DNA of 64,000 bases from DASUNQ01 sp044866775 (GTDB lineage Bacteria; Acidobacteriota; Thermoanaerobaculia; Multivoradales; UBA5704): positions 1 through 64,000 of the forward strand of contig JBIOUG010000083.1 of assembly GCA_044866775.1 (NCBI GenBank), written 5' to 3'. This document shows positions 51,703 to 60,196 of this stretch, piece after piece. Each line of letters opens with the position of its first letter. Position 1 is the stretch's first letter. The position numbers were made by a program, and so were the translations under genes. The notes beneath the pieces are model-generated. The model made no database searches. It saw only the letters and a list, made by a program, of their open reading frames with translations, and had not been told where the DNA came from.

Positions 51703-53531
51703 GCAGCGGAGTCCAGTGGGGCGCCGGCGTGACCTGGTCGCCGCGACGGCTCGGCCGCAGCTTGCCGGTGCACCGGCGGCTCTGGTTCTGGCGGGCACTC
51801 GCGATCGCTGCCACCGCCGCTTTCGGTGGCTGGACGCTGAAGGAAGGACTCACCGCTGTCTTCCCTGGCGTCGAGCCCGATCCCGACGCAGCAGGCGTGG
51901 TGGTCCGGCAAGTAAGCCGCCTGGATGTGCCCCCATGGGACCCTGGGCCGGCGCTCGCGGCAAGCACGCCGCCGCCCTGGGAGTCTTTCCCGCCGCCGCC
52001 GCTCTGGCGGGGTGGATCGGTAGGGGAGGCGCCTCTGTCGGGACGTGTCTTGGAGCTGGCGGTCCAAGGGCGCCGTGATCTCCAGGCAGGCAACCTGGAA
52101 ACTGCCGCGACAAGCTTGCTACGTGCTGCCGACCTCCGGCCCACCTGGGAAGTCCTCTATTCCGCGGGCCTCGCGCTTCACGCCGCCGGTGATTTTGAGT
52201 TCGCCGCGGAGCGGTTGGCCGAGGCCGACGTGCGGCTGCAGGAGCTGGAGAACGCCGGCGCCTCCGGTCCCACTTTTCATGCCGCCCAGGTCGCGACGCG
52301 CTACGCCGCCGGCCTCGCCGCCGTGGAGTTCGACTGCCTCGACGCCATCTTCCACCTCCGCCGTTCGGTGCGGGCGCTCGACCAGTATGTCGACGCCGAC
52401 GGAGCCTTTGTTCGCGACCGCGGCCGTCCCTTCAGAGTGCGCGAGGCGGGAATGGATAACCATGCGGTGTGGGCCACCCTCGCCCGCGCGTACGAGCGCT
52501 GCGAAGGGCGGTTCCCGGACGAATACGAGACGCGGCACAAGCGGCGCCAGGATTTCGCCCAGGAGTACCGGCGCGGGAACCAGCGGGAGATCACGGACGG
52601 CCCGTTCGCAAGCGCCCTCGCGGCGTGCACGAGCGCGGCCAGCCGCTCCGCGCGCTGCTGGGCCTATTCGAACCTCAACAAGCCGACCTGGGCGTCGCGC
52701 ATCTACTTTGCCCGGCCGGACCCGGAGAGCGTGGGTAGGGGGCTCGAGCCGACGGTCCTCGACAGTCTCGCACGGCTGGTCTATGACTCCGCGTGGCTCG
52801 CTGCCGATTCGGAGCAGGACCGCGCCCGCGCGAGCACCTATCTCGGCCATGCTGCGCGCCTCGATCGCAAGGCCGAGGTGCCCGGCCTGGCAGGCCGCAT
52901 CGCCGCGCTCGGTCGCCACCTCGCCCCCTCGACCAAGGAGTACTCGTTCCTCGCCGAGCCCTGGCGGCGAAGCGACCTGGCCTCGCTTACCTTCGATGCC
53001 AGCATGAAGCCGGAGGAGGTCAAGGGCGCCGCAACGGCGCTCCGGGAGCGATGGGTGAACCATCTTCGCTCCGCCCGGCCGGACCTGATGATCGAGGAGA
53101 TCGAGTCGCAGCTTCTCCGCGCCGGACCGCATGGCGAGTCTCTCAGGAGCTGGCTGGAAGAGGTGCAGGCGGCATTCCGGCAGGCGCTCGTCGCTGCTAT
53201 GCGCACCGAGCGACAGAACGGCAACCTCGCGACAGCGCTGGCGATCCGCGAGTACCAGGCGCCCTGGCTCGGCGCCGACTGGCCTGCCGAAGTGTCGAGC
53301 GCCTGGGTCACTTGGGGTGTCTGGCTCCGGTGGCTGGGCTTGTTTCTGCTCTGGCTCCTTGTCACCGCCGCCGTCTGGCTCGTCCACCGTCTCGTCATCT
53401 TCCCCTACCTCGTCTACACCACCGACTTCTATCGCCTCGAGCACCAGCGCCGCCACGCAGAGCGGCGGCGGCAGGGCAAGCCGTTCACGCGCGACGAGAT
53501 CGAGGATTCCGTCGTGGGCGACGGCGGATGA
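51699..53531 (+). CDS. Membrane-anchored TPR-like helical repeat protein, last gene of the island operon
   Basis: A 610-residue protein with a GTG start overlapping the GTPase stop (51699-51702). TM1 lies at about 28-45; a Pro-rich linker leads to a helical repeat region (about 110-520) with TPR-like units such as LQAGNLETAATSLLRAADLR and LHAAGDFEFAAERLAEADVR. A second hydrophobic block (about 545-575) precedes a cytosolic charged tail (HQRRHAERRRQGKPFTRDEI). The two spans would place the repeat domain in the periplasm, next to the A-protein C-termini. No known family is recognised. Confidence 0.7.
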   Translation: MSSGVQWGAGVTWSPRRLGRSLPVHRRLWFWRALAIAATAAFGGWTLKEGLTAVFPGVEPDPDAAGVVVRQVSRLDVPPWDPGPALAASTPPPWESFPPPPLWRGGSVGEAPLSGRVLELAVQGRRDLQAGNLETAATSLLRAADLRPTWEVLYSAGLALHAAGDFEFAAERLAEADVRLQELENAGASGPTFHAAQVATRYAAGLAAVEFDCLDAIFHLRRSVRALDQYVDADGAFVRDRGRPFRVREAGMDNHAVWATLARAYERCEGRFPDEYETRHKRRQDFAQEYRRGNQREITDGPFASALAACTSAASRSARCWAYSNLNKPTWASRIYFARPDPESVGRGLEPTVLDSLARLVYDSAWLAADSEQDRARASTYLGHAARLDRKAEVPGLAGRIAALGRHLAPSTKEYSFLAEPWRRSDLASLTFDASMKPEEVKGAATALRERWVNHLRSARPDLMIEEIESQLLRAGPHGESLRSWLEEVQAAFRQALVAAMRTERQNGNLATALAIREYQAPWLGADWPAEVSSAWVTWGVWLRWLGLFLLWLLVTAAVWLVHRLVIFPYLVYTTDFYRLEHQRRHAERRRQGKPFTRDEIEDSVVGDGG

Positions 53532-53544
53532 CAGGCAGGCCGCA

Positions 53545-53569
53545 GGGCGGAGGCAAGCTCTCCCCCTAC
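53545..53569 (-). repeat. Right copy of the 25-bp hairpin repeat flanking the GTPase island
   Basis: Read on the minus strand it begins GTAGGGGGAG and ends CTCCGCCC. It matches the left copy at 38352-38376 in 22 of 25 positions, in inverted orientation. It starts 14 bp after the last island gene and overlaps the PBP stop codon by 4 bp. The hairpin is imperfect and may also act as a terminator between convergent operons. Confidence 0.75.
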
Positions 53570-56013
53570 GGACTGACTGCCCTAGCCCCTGCCACCGCCA
53601 TCCAGTCCTTCGGCCAGTACGCCTCGGCCAGCGGCCGCAGTAGGTCGGCGGCGACGGCCACCGCCTGCCCGGCGGTGCCTTGCGCCTCGACGTAGATTGT
53701 CAGGACGAGCGACTCGCTCGTCGCGCCTTCATGGCGGGTGATGGCGAGGACCAGGATGCCGTGGTCAACGAAGAGGTCGCCGGTTACTTGATTGATCCAG
53801 ACGGCCCCCGGCGCGGGCTCGGTGGGACCCCGGCGGATGACGGCGAGCTCGGTCGAGGGCGTGCCGGTCTTGCCGAGGGCGCTGTAGTGGACGCCTTGCG
53901 GCGCGCGGGCGTTGAGCGCTGCGAGGACGGGAGCCAGGGCGCGGGCGGTGCCGCGCTGGCCGGCGATGACCTGGGTCATGCCGTCGAGAACGAGCCGGCG
54001 GCTCTCGTCGCCGAGCGGCAACGGCGCCGGCCGCGCTTTCTCGATCTCCTTCTCGAGGTCCCACAGCACCTCGTCACGCCGCCGCTCCCCCGCGGGCGCC
54101 GGCACCGCGACGTGCTCGACCAGGTGCGCGTCGACCTTGCGGCCGGTGACCAGACGGGCGAGCGACTCGGCGAGCTGGAGGTTCGACCAGCGATTGCTGC
54201 CGACCCCGAGGAGGTTGGTATAGAGGTCCTGCCGCGCCTGCTGGATCAGGTTGGCGCGCAGGTTGACCCGTTCGGGTGTGACGGGCGAGAAGGCGAGCGC
54301 CACGTCCCTCCCCACTCCGCCGGTGGCTTCTGTGACCGGGGCCCAGTACCGCATCGCGATCGCCCGGTCGGGCGGTCCGGCCGCGTAGTGGACGGAGTGG
54401 CCGAAGAGGTCGCGGAAGCGCTGGTAGAACGGCGTATCCTGGACGCCCGCCAACTCGGTGGCCCCGGCAGAGCTCTCGTCCTTGACCACGGTCAGCGCCG
54501 GGCGGCTGGTCGCCGCCACGCCTCCGAGCCGGTAGCCGTCGGGAGCGACGAGCGGCGGCGCGCCGCGGTCCGGCGCCGGCTGCCCGCCCTGCCACTCCGC
54601 CAGTCCCAGGATGCCGAGCGCCAGCATGTAGCGGTTCGAGGACACCTCGAGGAAACGGCGGAAGTCGATCGGCGCGCCGTCGGCGCCACAGTCGGGGGGA
54701 AGGCTGTATCTGCCGAAGTCATAGCCCATGAGGCGCGGCGGCGGGTCGCCTCCGGGGTGGCACGGCGTCGTGAGCTGCGCGAGGCGCGGCTGGGTCGCGA
54801 GCGCGGCCGCGGCCAGAAACGGCTTGGTGGCCGAGCCGATTGCGTGGACGAGGAAGTTGTGGTTCTGGCCCAGCACGAACTTGTGGACATCGCTCTTGAG
54901 ACGCAGTTCCTCGAGGTCGCCGGCCGAGGGATAGCTCCCGAGGGCCAGCACCCGTCCGGTAGCGGGCTCGAGGAGCGTCACTGCAGCGCGCAGCGGCCGT
55001 CGCCCGTAGGTGCGCCGGCAGAAGGCGCCCAGGCGGCGGGTGAGAAAGTCCTGGAAAAAGGCGTCGAGAGTCAGATGCACGTCGAAGTCGTCCCGCCCGC
55101 CCTCCCGCTCGGCGCGGACGGCGGCGTCGACGGCCGACGCGATCTCGTCCGCCATCGGCAGCCGGTTGCCGAAGGTCCGGCGTCGCAGCTCCCCGTTCAC
55201 CGTGCTGACGAAGGAGAGCAGACCCGCCTCGGCGCCGCTCTCGACGCGATATTGTTCGTTGAGTCCGCCTTCCTGCTGGAGCCACAGCCAGTCGCCGCCG
55301 TCGAGCCGCAGGCGCGCGCCGGTGCGCACCGCGCAGCCGTTGAGCAGCATCGCCGGCCGCTCCTGGTAGACCTCGACCGCCGCCTGGTCGCCGACGTGCT
55401 CGAGCGAGGCGAACATCCGCCCCGCCTCGCGCCACTTGAGCGCCATCTTCTCGGCTCGCTCGTCCCCCCGCTCGCGGCCGTCGCGTCGCGGCCCGACCCA
55501 GACGTCGCTGTAGGTCGAGGCGGGGAGCGGCAGTCGCTCCCAAGAGGCGCGGCTGACCTCGAGCCGCCGGTCCGGCGAGGTCAAGCTGACCGTCGGCTGC
55601 CCCTGGCGGAAGAAGAGCCGCCCGCGCCAGGAGCTGGCGGTGTAGTCCGGGAGGCGCTGGTTGTGGAAGGTCTCGTTGGCCCGCAGCACCTCACCCTCGC
55701 AGCGGTCGCGGCCGAGGTCGCGATGCTCGACCACGAACGGCCGCCGGTCGCCCGCGTTCCAGCGCCCGAGGTCGCGCCGCAGGTAGCTGTTCTCGAGGAA
55801 GAAGATCTCCGCGTCGCCGAGCCCGCGCGGCTCGATGCGCTCGGTCCGGCAGTCGTAGACGAGCTTGCCGCCGTCGATCAACCGGTCGACTTCCTTGGTA
55901 TAGCCCGAGGGTGTGTAGACCCGGTAGAGGCCCTCCTCGGCGCCGAAGGTGAGAATGAGGAGGAGCGGCAGCAGGAAGACGGCAGCGAACAGCGCGAGGC
56001 GACGCGGGTTCAC
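53566..56013 (-). CDS. Penicillin-binding protein, transpeptidase type
   Basis: An 815-residue protein. One N-terminal TM (about 7-23) anchors it; residues 25-330 are a non-catalytic region with no clear transglycosylase motifs. The transpeptidase domain has all three motifs: SATK (394-397), SSN (458-460) and KTG (715-717). It is therefore a class B-like PBP that cross-links peptidoglycan. Its GTG start overlaps the stop of the FtsW/RodA-like gene (GTGA, 56010-56013), the usual SEDS-PBP pairing. The N-terminal region is larger and less typical than in PBP2 or PBP3. Confidence 0.87.
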   Translation of the reverse strand: MNPRRLALFAAVFLLPLLLILTFGAEEGLYRVYTPSGYTKEVDRLIDGGKLVYDCRTERIEPRGLGDAEIFFLENSYLRRDLGRWNAGDRRPFVVEHRDLGRDRCEGEVLRANETFHNQRLPDYTASSWRGRLFFRQGQPTVSLTSPDRRLEVSRASWERLPLPASTYSDVWVGPRRDGRERGDERAEKMALKWREAGRMFASLEHVGDQAAVEVYQERPAMLLNGCAVRTGARLRLDGGDWLWLQQEGGLNEQYRVESGAEAGLLSFVSTVNGELRRRTFGNRLPMADEIASAVDAAVRAEREGGRDDFDVHLTLDAFFQDFLTRRLGAFCRRTYGRRPLRAAVTLLEPATGRVLALGSYPSAGDLEELRLKSDVHKFVLGQNHNFLVHAIGSATKPFLAAAALATQPRLAQLTTPCHPGGDPPPRLMGYDFGRYSLPPDCGADGAPIDFRRFLEVSSNRYMLALGILGLAEWQGGQPAPDRGAPPLVAPDGYRLGGVAATSRPALTVVKDESSAGATELAGVQDTPFYQRFRDLFGHSVHYAAGPPDRAIAMRYWAPVTEATGGVGRDVALAFSPVTPERVNLRANLIQQARQDLYTNLLGVGSNRWSNLQLAESLARLVTGRKVDAHLVEHVAVPAPAGERRRDEVLWDLEKEIEKARPAPLPLGDESRRLVLDGMTQVIAGQRGTARALAPVLAALNARAPQGVHYSALGKTGTPSTELAVIRRGPTEPAPGAVWINQVTGDLFVDHGILVLAITRHEGATSESLVLTIYVEAQGTAGQAVAVAADLLRPLAEAYWPKDWMAVAGARAVSP

Positions 56014-58808
56014 GACGTGCTCCTGCGCATCCCGAGGCCGACGACGGCGAGCGCCAGGAGGGCTCCGGACTCGAGCACGTCGGAGAGGGAGTTGAGGGCG
56101 AGGAGGCTCATGTTCTTGCCGGTGAAGAGCACCAGGTTCAAGTTGGCGAGGAGCATGTAGAGGCCGGGGAGGAGGAAGGCGAGGAGCGCCACGAGCGCGA
56201 CGTGCAGCCCTTGCTGCGCCAGCCGGTCGGCCTCGTCGTGGGCGCGCGCGGTGAGCGGCACGGCGAGGAGCGGCAGCAGGTAGAGGAGGGCAAGACCGAA
56301 CAGTCCGAGCTTGCCGAACTCCGGCAGCACGAAGACCATCGGCACGAGGTCCGAGAGGTAGGTGATCCCGAGGTGGCGGGGGAGCTCGGTGGCGAGGAAC
56401 CCGGTGCCCAGCCAACGGCCCTTGCGGGCATAGCTCTGGAGACTGGAGTAGTGGATCGCCACCCGCTCCGCCGGCTCCAGACCCACCTCCGAGAGCACGG
56501 CCGGGTTGGCCAACATGTAGAGACGAAACATCTGCTGCGCGCGGGTCGAGGAAAGCTCCGCCGCCCGCTCGCGCACGGGCGCGCCAGGCTCCGCGCTCGC
56601 CTCGTCGCCGGCCGGTCCCCACCCCATGATGCGGACCAACCCGCCCGGGAACGCGTTGATCCCGAGCACGGCCACGAACGGCAGGATCGCCAGGACGGCG
56701 ACGGCGAGCGGCGGACCGAGGCGGCGGCCGGCACGCGGCGGCGCGATCGCGAGGAGCAGCAGCGCCATGATGGGAGCGAGCGCGTGGACGAGCAGCAACC
56801 CGGTGTCGCCGACGATGACCGCCACCGCCAGGAAAGCCAGGGCGAGGAAGGCGTAGACGGCGAGGAGGCCGCCGGCCCAGGCGGGGAGCCGCCACCGGCC
56901 CGCGGCTGGTGCGGCTGCCGGCGCGGCGGTGGGGCGCCCCTCCTCGCGCCGCCACAGCCGCTCGAGCGTGAGCCCCGCGGCGACCGCGCAGAGCGGGAGC
57001 TGGATGACGGTCCAGAGGAGGCGGAAGCCGGAGAAGGGGAGGCGCACGGTCTCGGGCATGCCGAGGATGCGCCCCAGGAAGCGGACGGCGAGCACGGCCA
57101 CGCCGGCGAGCACGAGCCATCCGATCCGCCAGGGGATCCCCTGCCGCTGCAGCCGGCCGAGCGCGGCAGCGATGCGCGCCTGCCGCGTCGCCAGGTGCGC
57201 GAGGGCGAGGAGCGCGCCCAGACCGAGCGGGAGCAGGAGCGCCAGGACGCGGCGGGCCGGGGTCCCGCCGGCGGTGACGATCGAGCCGCCGAAGGCGGCG
57301 AGGACGAGCCCGACGAGCGGCCAGACGAGGGTGGCGAGGCGCTCGCGCATGGGTCCTTGCCGGCCATCGCTGGACGCCGGCTGGCGCAGCACCCAGGCGA
57401 GCCCCCAGGCGAAGACCAGGAACGCGGGCACCAGCCAGAGCGCCAGCCGCGCCTCCTCGAAGGCCTCGAGCGAGAAGTCCGGAGGGTGGTTCGCGGCCTT
57501 GTGGCTGAAGAGCAGGCGCTGCGCGAGGAGCAGCCCCACCGGCGCCACGATCGCGGCCAGCCCGGCGTGCGCGGCCATGCCGCGCGCCAGGAAGACGGCG
57601 ACGAAGAGCGAGAGGAGCGCCAGGTCGAGGAGGAGCTGGCGCGGGAAGTCCCGCCGGTCGAGCCGCACGAGCATCCGATCCTTGCCGGTACCGAACGCAT
57701 ACAGGTCGCCGAACTCGACCTGCTGCGTGTCGCCGAGGAAGGTGACCTCCGCGCCGTCCGCTCCCCGATCGTACCGATAGGAGGCGGAGAGGCCGCGGAA
57801 CCGCGACGAGGGCTCGGGCAGCTCGATCATCTCCTCGCGCGCGAAGGCGGAGGGGACGCCCAGTGCCAGGGCCAACTTCGGGCTGCGCGGCGCGACGGCC
57901 CGGCCCCAGCGGCTGGGCTCGCCGAAACGGACCTGGATCTCTTCCTCCCCGATCACGATCCGGTCGCGCCGCTGGCTGCGCAGCGATCCGTCGTCGCGTA
58001 CGACTTCGAGGCTCAGCTCGAACGTCGCCGGCACGGGACACGCCGCGGCGAAGGCGCCGGCGACGTGGCCGCCGCGTTCGATCCGCACCTCGGCGCTGCG
58101 GATCAGGAGGTGCCAGGGCCCGAAGCGCTCGCGGCGGTGGAGAAAGGAGTAGACGCCGGCGAGCCCCTCGTGGAGCTCGCCGAGCTGGAACACCCGGCCG
58201 CCGCCGGAGAGGGCCTGGCTCAGAGCCGACGGGAGGCCGGCAGCGCCTCGATCCCAGGAGAGGTTGCCGCCCTGGTAGGTGATGCGGGCCGTCCGGCTCC
58301 CGCGCGCGGCGACGGCGATGACGTCGCCGTCCGCGAGCGGGTAGTCGTTGCAGTAGCGGTCGTCCACGCGCACGGCGGGCGAGGGAGAGGTGAGCCGGAG
58401 GATGCCCGCCGGCGGCGGAGGCGCCGCCGCGTCCTGCGTGACCCCACGCTGCGGCGCGGCGCCGGCGGGAGCGACGGGCGCCGCCTCGAGGACGACCGAG
58501 CGGCGCCCCAGCAGCGGCGCCTGCAGGTCCTCGACCTCCAGGCTCTCGGCCGGCGAGGAGCCGATGGTCACCGGCCGGTCAGTCCCGAAGGCGAGGCGCT
58601 TGCCGACGTAGTCGAAGCGCAGGACGCGGGTGCGGTCCCGCGCCAGGCCGAGCACGACGCCGCCGAAGCCGAGCGGCAAGAGCGCCAAGAGAAGCGCCAG
58701 CGCACCCCGAAATTGTCGCTGGCGCTCGTCCGGCAGCGACGAGTCGGGGAGCCAGGCGAGGACGGGGACTGCCGCGGCGGCGACCAGCGCGGCCCAGAGG
58801 ATCGGCAT
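56010..58808 (-). CDS. FtsW/RodA-like SEDS protein with N-terminal FHA-like domain
   Basis: A 932-residue membrane protein. Two TMs (about 1-20, 36-55) are followed by an FHA-like soluble region (RPVTIGSSPAESLEVEDLQ, then NDYPLADGDVIAVAARG). A further strand-rich region to about 400 precedes a large TM bundle. The C-terminal end (GTGFLATELPRHLGITYLSD, VPMVFVLPEFGKLGLFGLAL and LVLFTGKNMSLLALNSLSD) matches the SEDS glycosyltransferase signature of FtsW/RodA/SpoVE. A fused FHA-like domain suggests control by Ser/Thr phosphorylation. It is coupled to its neighbours by a TGATG overlap upstream and a GTGA overlap downstream. Confidence 0.8.
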   Translation of the reverse strand: MPILWAALVAAAAVPVLAWLPDSSLPDERQRQFRGALALLLALLPLGFGGVVLGLARDRTRVLRFDYVGKRLAFGTDRPVTIGSSPAESLEVEDLQAPLLGRRSVVLEAAPVAPAGAAPQRGVTQDAAAPPPPAGILRLTSPSPAVRVDDRYCNDYPLADGDVIAVAARGSRTARITYQGGNLSWDRGAAGLPSALSQALSGGGRVFQLGELHEGLAGVYSFLHRRERFGPWHLLIRSAEVRIERGGHVAGAFAAACPVPATFELSLEVVRDDGSLRSQRRDRIVIGEEEIQVRFGEPSRWGRAVAPRSPKLALALGVPSAFAREEMIELPEPSSRFRGLSASYRYDRGADGAEVTFLGDTQQVEFGDLYAFGTGKDRMLVRLDRRDFPRQLLLDLALLSLFVAVFLARGMAAHAGLAAIVAPVGLLLAQRLLFSHKAANHPPDFSLEAFEEARLALWLVPAFLVFAWGLAWVLRQPASSDGRQGPMRERLATLVWPLVGLVLAAFGGSIVTAGGTPARRVLALLLPLGLGALLALAHLATRQARIAAALGRLQRQGIPWRIGWLVLAGVAVLAVRFLGRILGMPETVRLPFSGFRLLWTVIQLPLCAVAAGLTLERLWRREEGRPTAAPAAAPAAGRWRLPAWAGGLLAVYAFLALAFLAVAVIVGDTGLLLVHALAPIMALLLLAIAPPRAGRRLGPPLAVAVLAILPFVAVLGINAFPGGLVRIMGWGPAGDEASAEPGAPVRERAAELSSTRAQQMFRLYMLANPAVLSEVGLEPAERVAIHYSSLQSYARKGRWLGTGFLATELPRHLGITYLSDLVPMVFVLPEFGKLGLFGLALLYLLPLLAVPLTARAHDEADRLAQQGLHVALVALLAFLLPGLYMLLANLNLVLFTGKNMSLLALNSLSDVLESGALLALAVVGLGMRRSTS

Positions 58809-59212
58809 CAGGGTGTGGTGAGGCGAGCGGTGGAGATGGGCTCGCGATAGAGCGGCAGCGTCAGGCGGCCTTGCCCGGGGGCGCGGGTCTCCGCGCCGCA
58901 GCCCGCAGTCAGCTTGTTTGCCTCGCAGACCAGCGGCAGCTCGAGCCGGAACTTGCGCGTCACGTTCGCGACGGTCACGGGCGCCGGAAGAGCGGCCGGC
59001 GCCAGCCACTCGGTCGTGTTCCGCCCGTCGCGCAGCGCCTCGCACTCCTCGCTCTCGAGCTCGAACGTGTGGACCGTCGACCAGTCCTGGCCCTGCTGCG
59101 TCGGGAACGAGCGCCAGGCGGCGAGCAATCCGATCACGAGCGCAGCGACTCCCGCCCACCGCAGCCACGACAGCGGCGAAGAGGTCCGACTCCGAGCTGG
59201 GGGCACCCCCAC
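58808..59212 (-). CDS. Small single-span membrane protein of the cell-wall operon
   Basis: A 134-residue protein: a basic N-terminus, one TM (about 17-33, LRWAGVAALVIGLLAAW), then a periplasmic domain with four Cys (ESEECEALR, LVCEANKLTAGCGAE) that could pair as disulfides. No family is recognised. Its stop shares a base with the ATG of the FHA-FtsW gene, so it is translated as part of that operon. It may bridge the kinase or SEDS protein to the periplasm. Confidence 0.65.
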   Translation of the reverse strand: MGVPPARSRTSSPLSWLRWAGVAALVIGLLAAWRSFPTQQGQDWSTVHTFELESEECEALRDGRNTTEWLAPAALPAPVTVANVTRKFRLELPLVCEANKLTAGCGAETRAPGQGRLTLPLYREPISTARLTTP

Positions 59213-59227
59213 AGTATATTTGAGCCT

Positions 59228-60196
59228 CTACGACAGCAGCAGCCCCGCCGCCGCCAACAGCGCGAGGAGCAGCGCGATCCCGATGACCAGCAGCAGCGGC
59301 TTCTTCCCGCCGCCCGCCGCGGCGTCGTCCGACCGTCCGAGGAGGCGCGAGGTCTGCCGCGTGATCCCGCGCAGCTCGGCGAGGAGGCGGAGGCGCAGCG
59401 TCTCCTCGAGGCGCTCGAGCTCGGCCAGCAGCTCGGCGGCGCTGCGGTAGCGGTCCTCGGGACGGCGCGCCAGGCACTTGAGCACGACGACGTCGACGTC
59501 CGACGGCAGCTCGCCGTTCAACTGGCTCGGCAGGCTGAACTTCGCCGTCGGCGCGCGGCCGGTCAGCATCTCGTGGAACATCGCGCCGGCGGCGTAGAGG
59601 TCGGCGCGCTGGTCGGCCTGGACCGCGGGATCCGTCTGCTCGGGCGCCAGGTAGTGGAAGCCGCCGAGAGTGATCTCGGTAGTGTTGATCGTCGTCGTGA
59701 GGGTGGAGGCGGTCTGCAGCCGCCCGAGGCCGAAATCGGTCAGCTTGACGCTCGAGAGGTCCGGCGCCACCAGCACCGTCCAGGGATTGAGGTCGCCGTG
59801 CAGCAGGCTGCGGCCGTGCGCGTGCTGGAGGCCCTGGCAGATCGCCTTCAGCACCTCCATCGCCTCCTGCAGCGACAGCCGCCGCTGGCGGAGGACGTCG
59901 TGCAGCGGCATGCCGCTGGTGCGCTCGAAGGCGGCCCAGACCTGGCTCTCCTCCTGGCCGCTGGCGAGCACCTGCACCAGGTTCTTGTGATGGCCGAGCT
60001 GCGCCGCCGCGTCGGCCGCGGCGCGGAAGCGGCGCACCGACTCCGGGTTCTCGGCGAGGCGGGGCTGCAGGAGCTTCAAGATGACGGGGCGGCCGCTCGC
60101 CGAGTCGATCGCCTCGAAGCTCAGCAGCGAGCCGCGGCGGCCGAGCGGGGCGAGCACCTGGTAGGGACCGATGCGGTCCGGCGTCTCAGTGGGCAT
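59228..60196 (-). CDS. Ser/Thr protein kinase-like protein with C-terminal TM; possibly weak or inactive
   Basis: A 322-residue protein. The kinase fold is clear: K41 in VILKLLQ, the HGDLNPWTVL catalytic loop (H133, D135), DFG at 154-156, and the APEQ segment in FHYLAPEQTDP. Several usual residues are missing: the alpha-C Glu position reads Ala (RFRAAADAAA), and the catalytic-loop Asn is Thr140. The Gly loop is also degenerate (APLGRRGSLL). A hydrophobic C-terminal segment (about 300-320) anchors it. Such changes suggest a pseudokinase or low-activity kinase that could bind the FHA domains encoded nearby. The gene overlaps the FHA-MscS gene by 11 nt. Confidence 0.83.
   Translation of the reverse strand: MPTETPDRIGPYQVLAPLGRRGSLLSFEAIDSASGRPVILKLLQPRLAENPESVRRFRAAADAAAQLGHHKNLVQVLASGQEESQVWAAFERTSGMPLHDVLRQRRLSLQEAMEVLKAICQGLQHAHGRSLLHGDLNPWTVLVAPDLSSVKLTDFGLGRLQTASTLTTTINTTEITLGGFHYLAPEQTDPAVQADQRADLYAAGAMFHEMLTGRAPTAKFSLPSQLNGELPSDVDVVVLKCLARRPEDRYRSAAELLAELERLEETLRLRLLAELRGITRQTSRLLGRSDDAAAGGGKKPLLLVIGIALLLALLAAAGLLLS

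Noticed and set aside
53566..58041. A single 1491-codon minus-strand gene covering the PBP and part of the SEDS gene
   Set aside because: The upstream part is an out-of-frame reading of the FtsW/RodA-like gene. The GTG at 56013 overlapping the SEDS stop gives the real PBP start.
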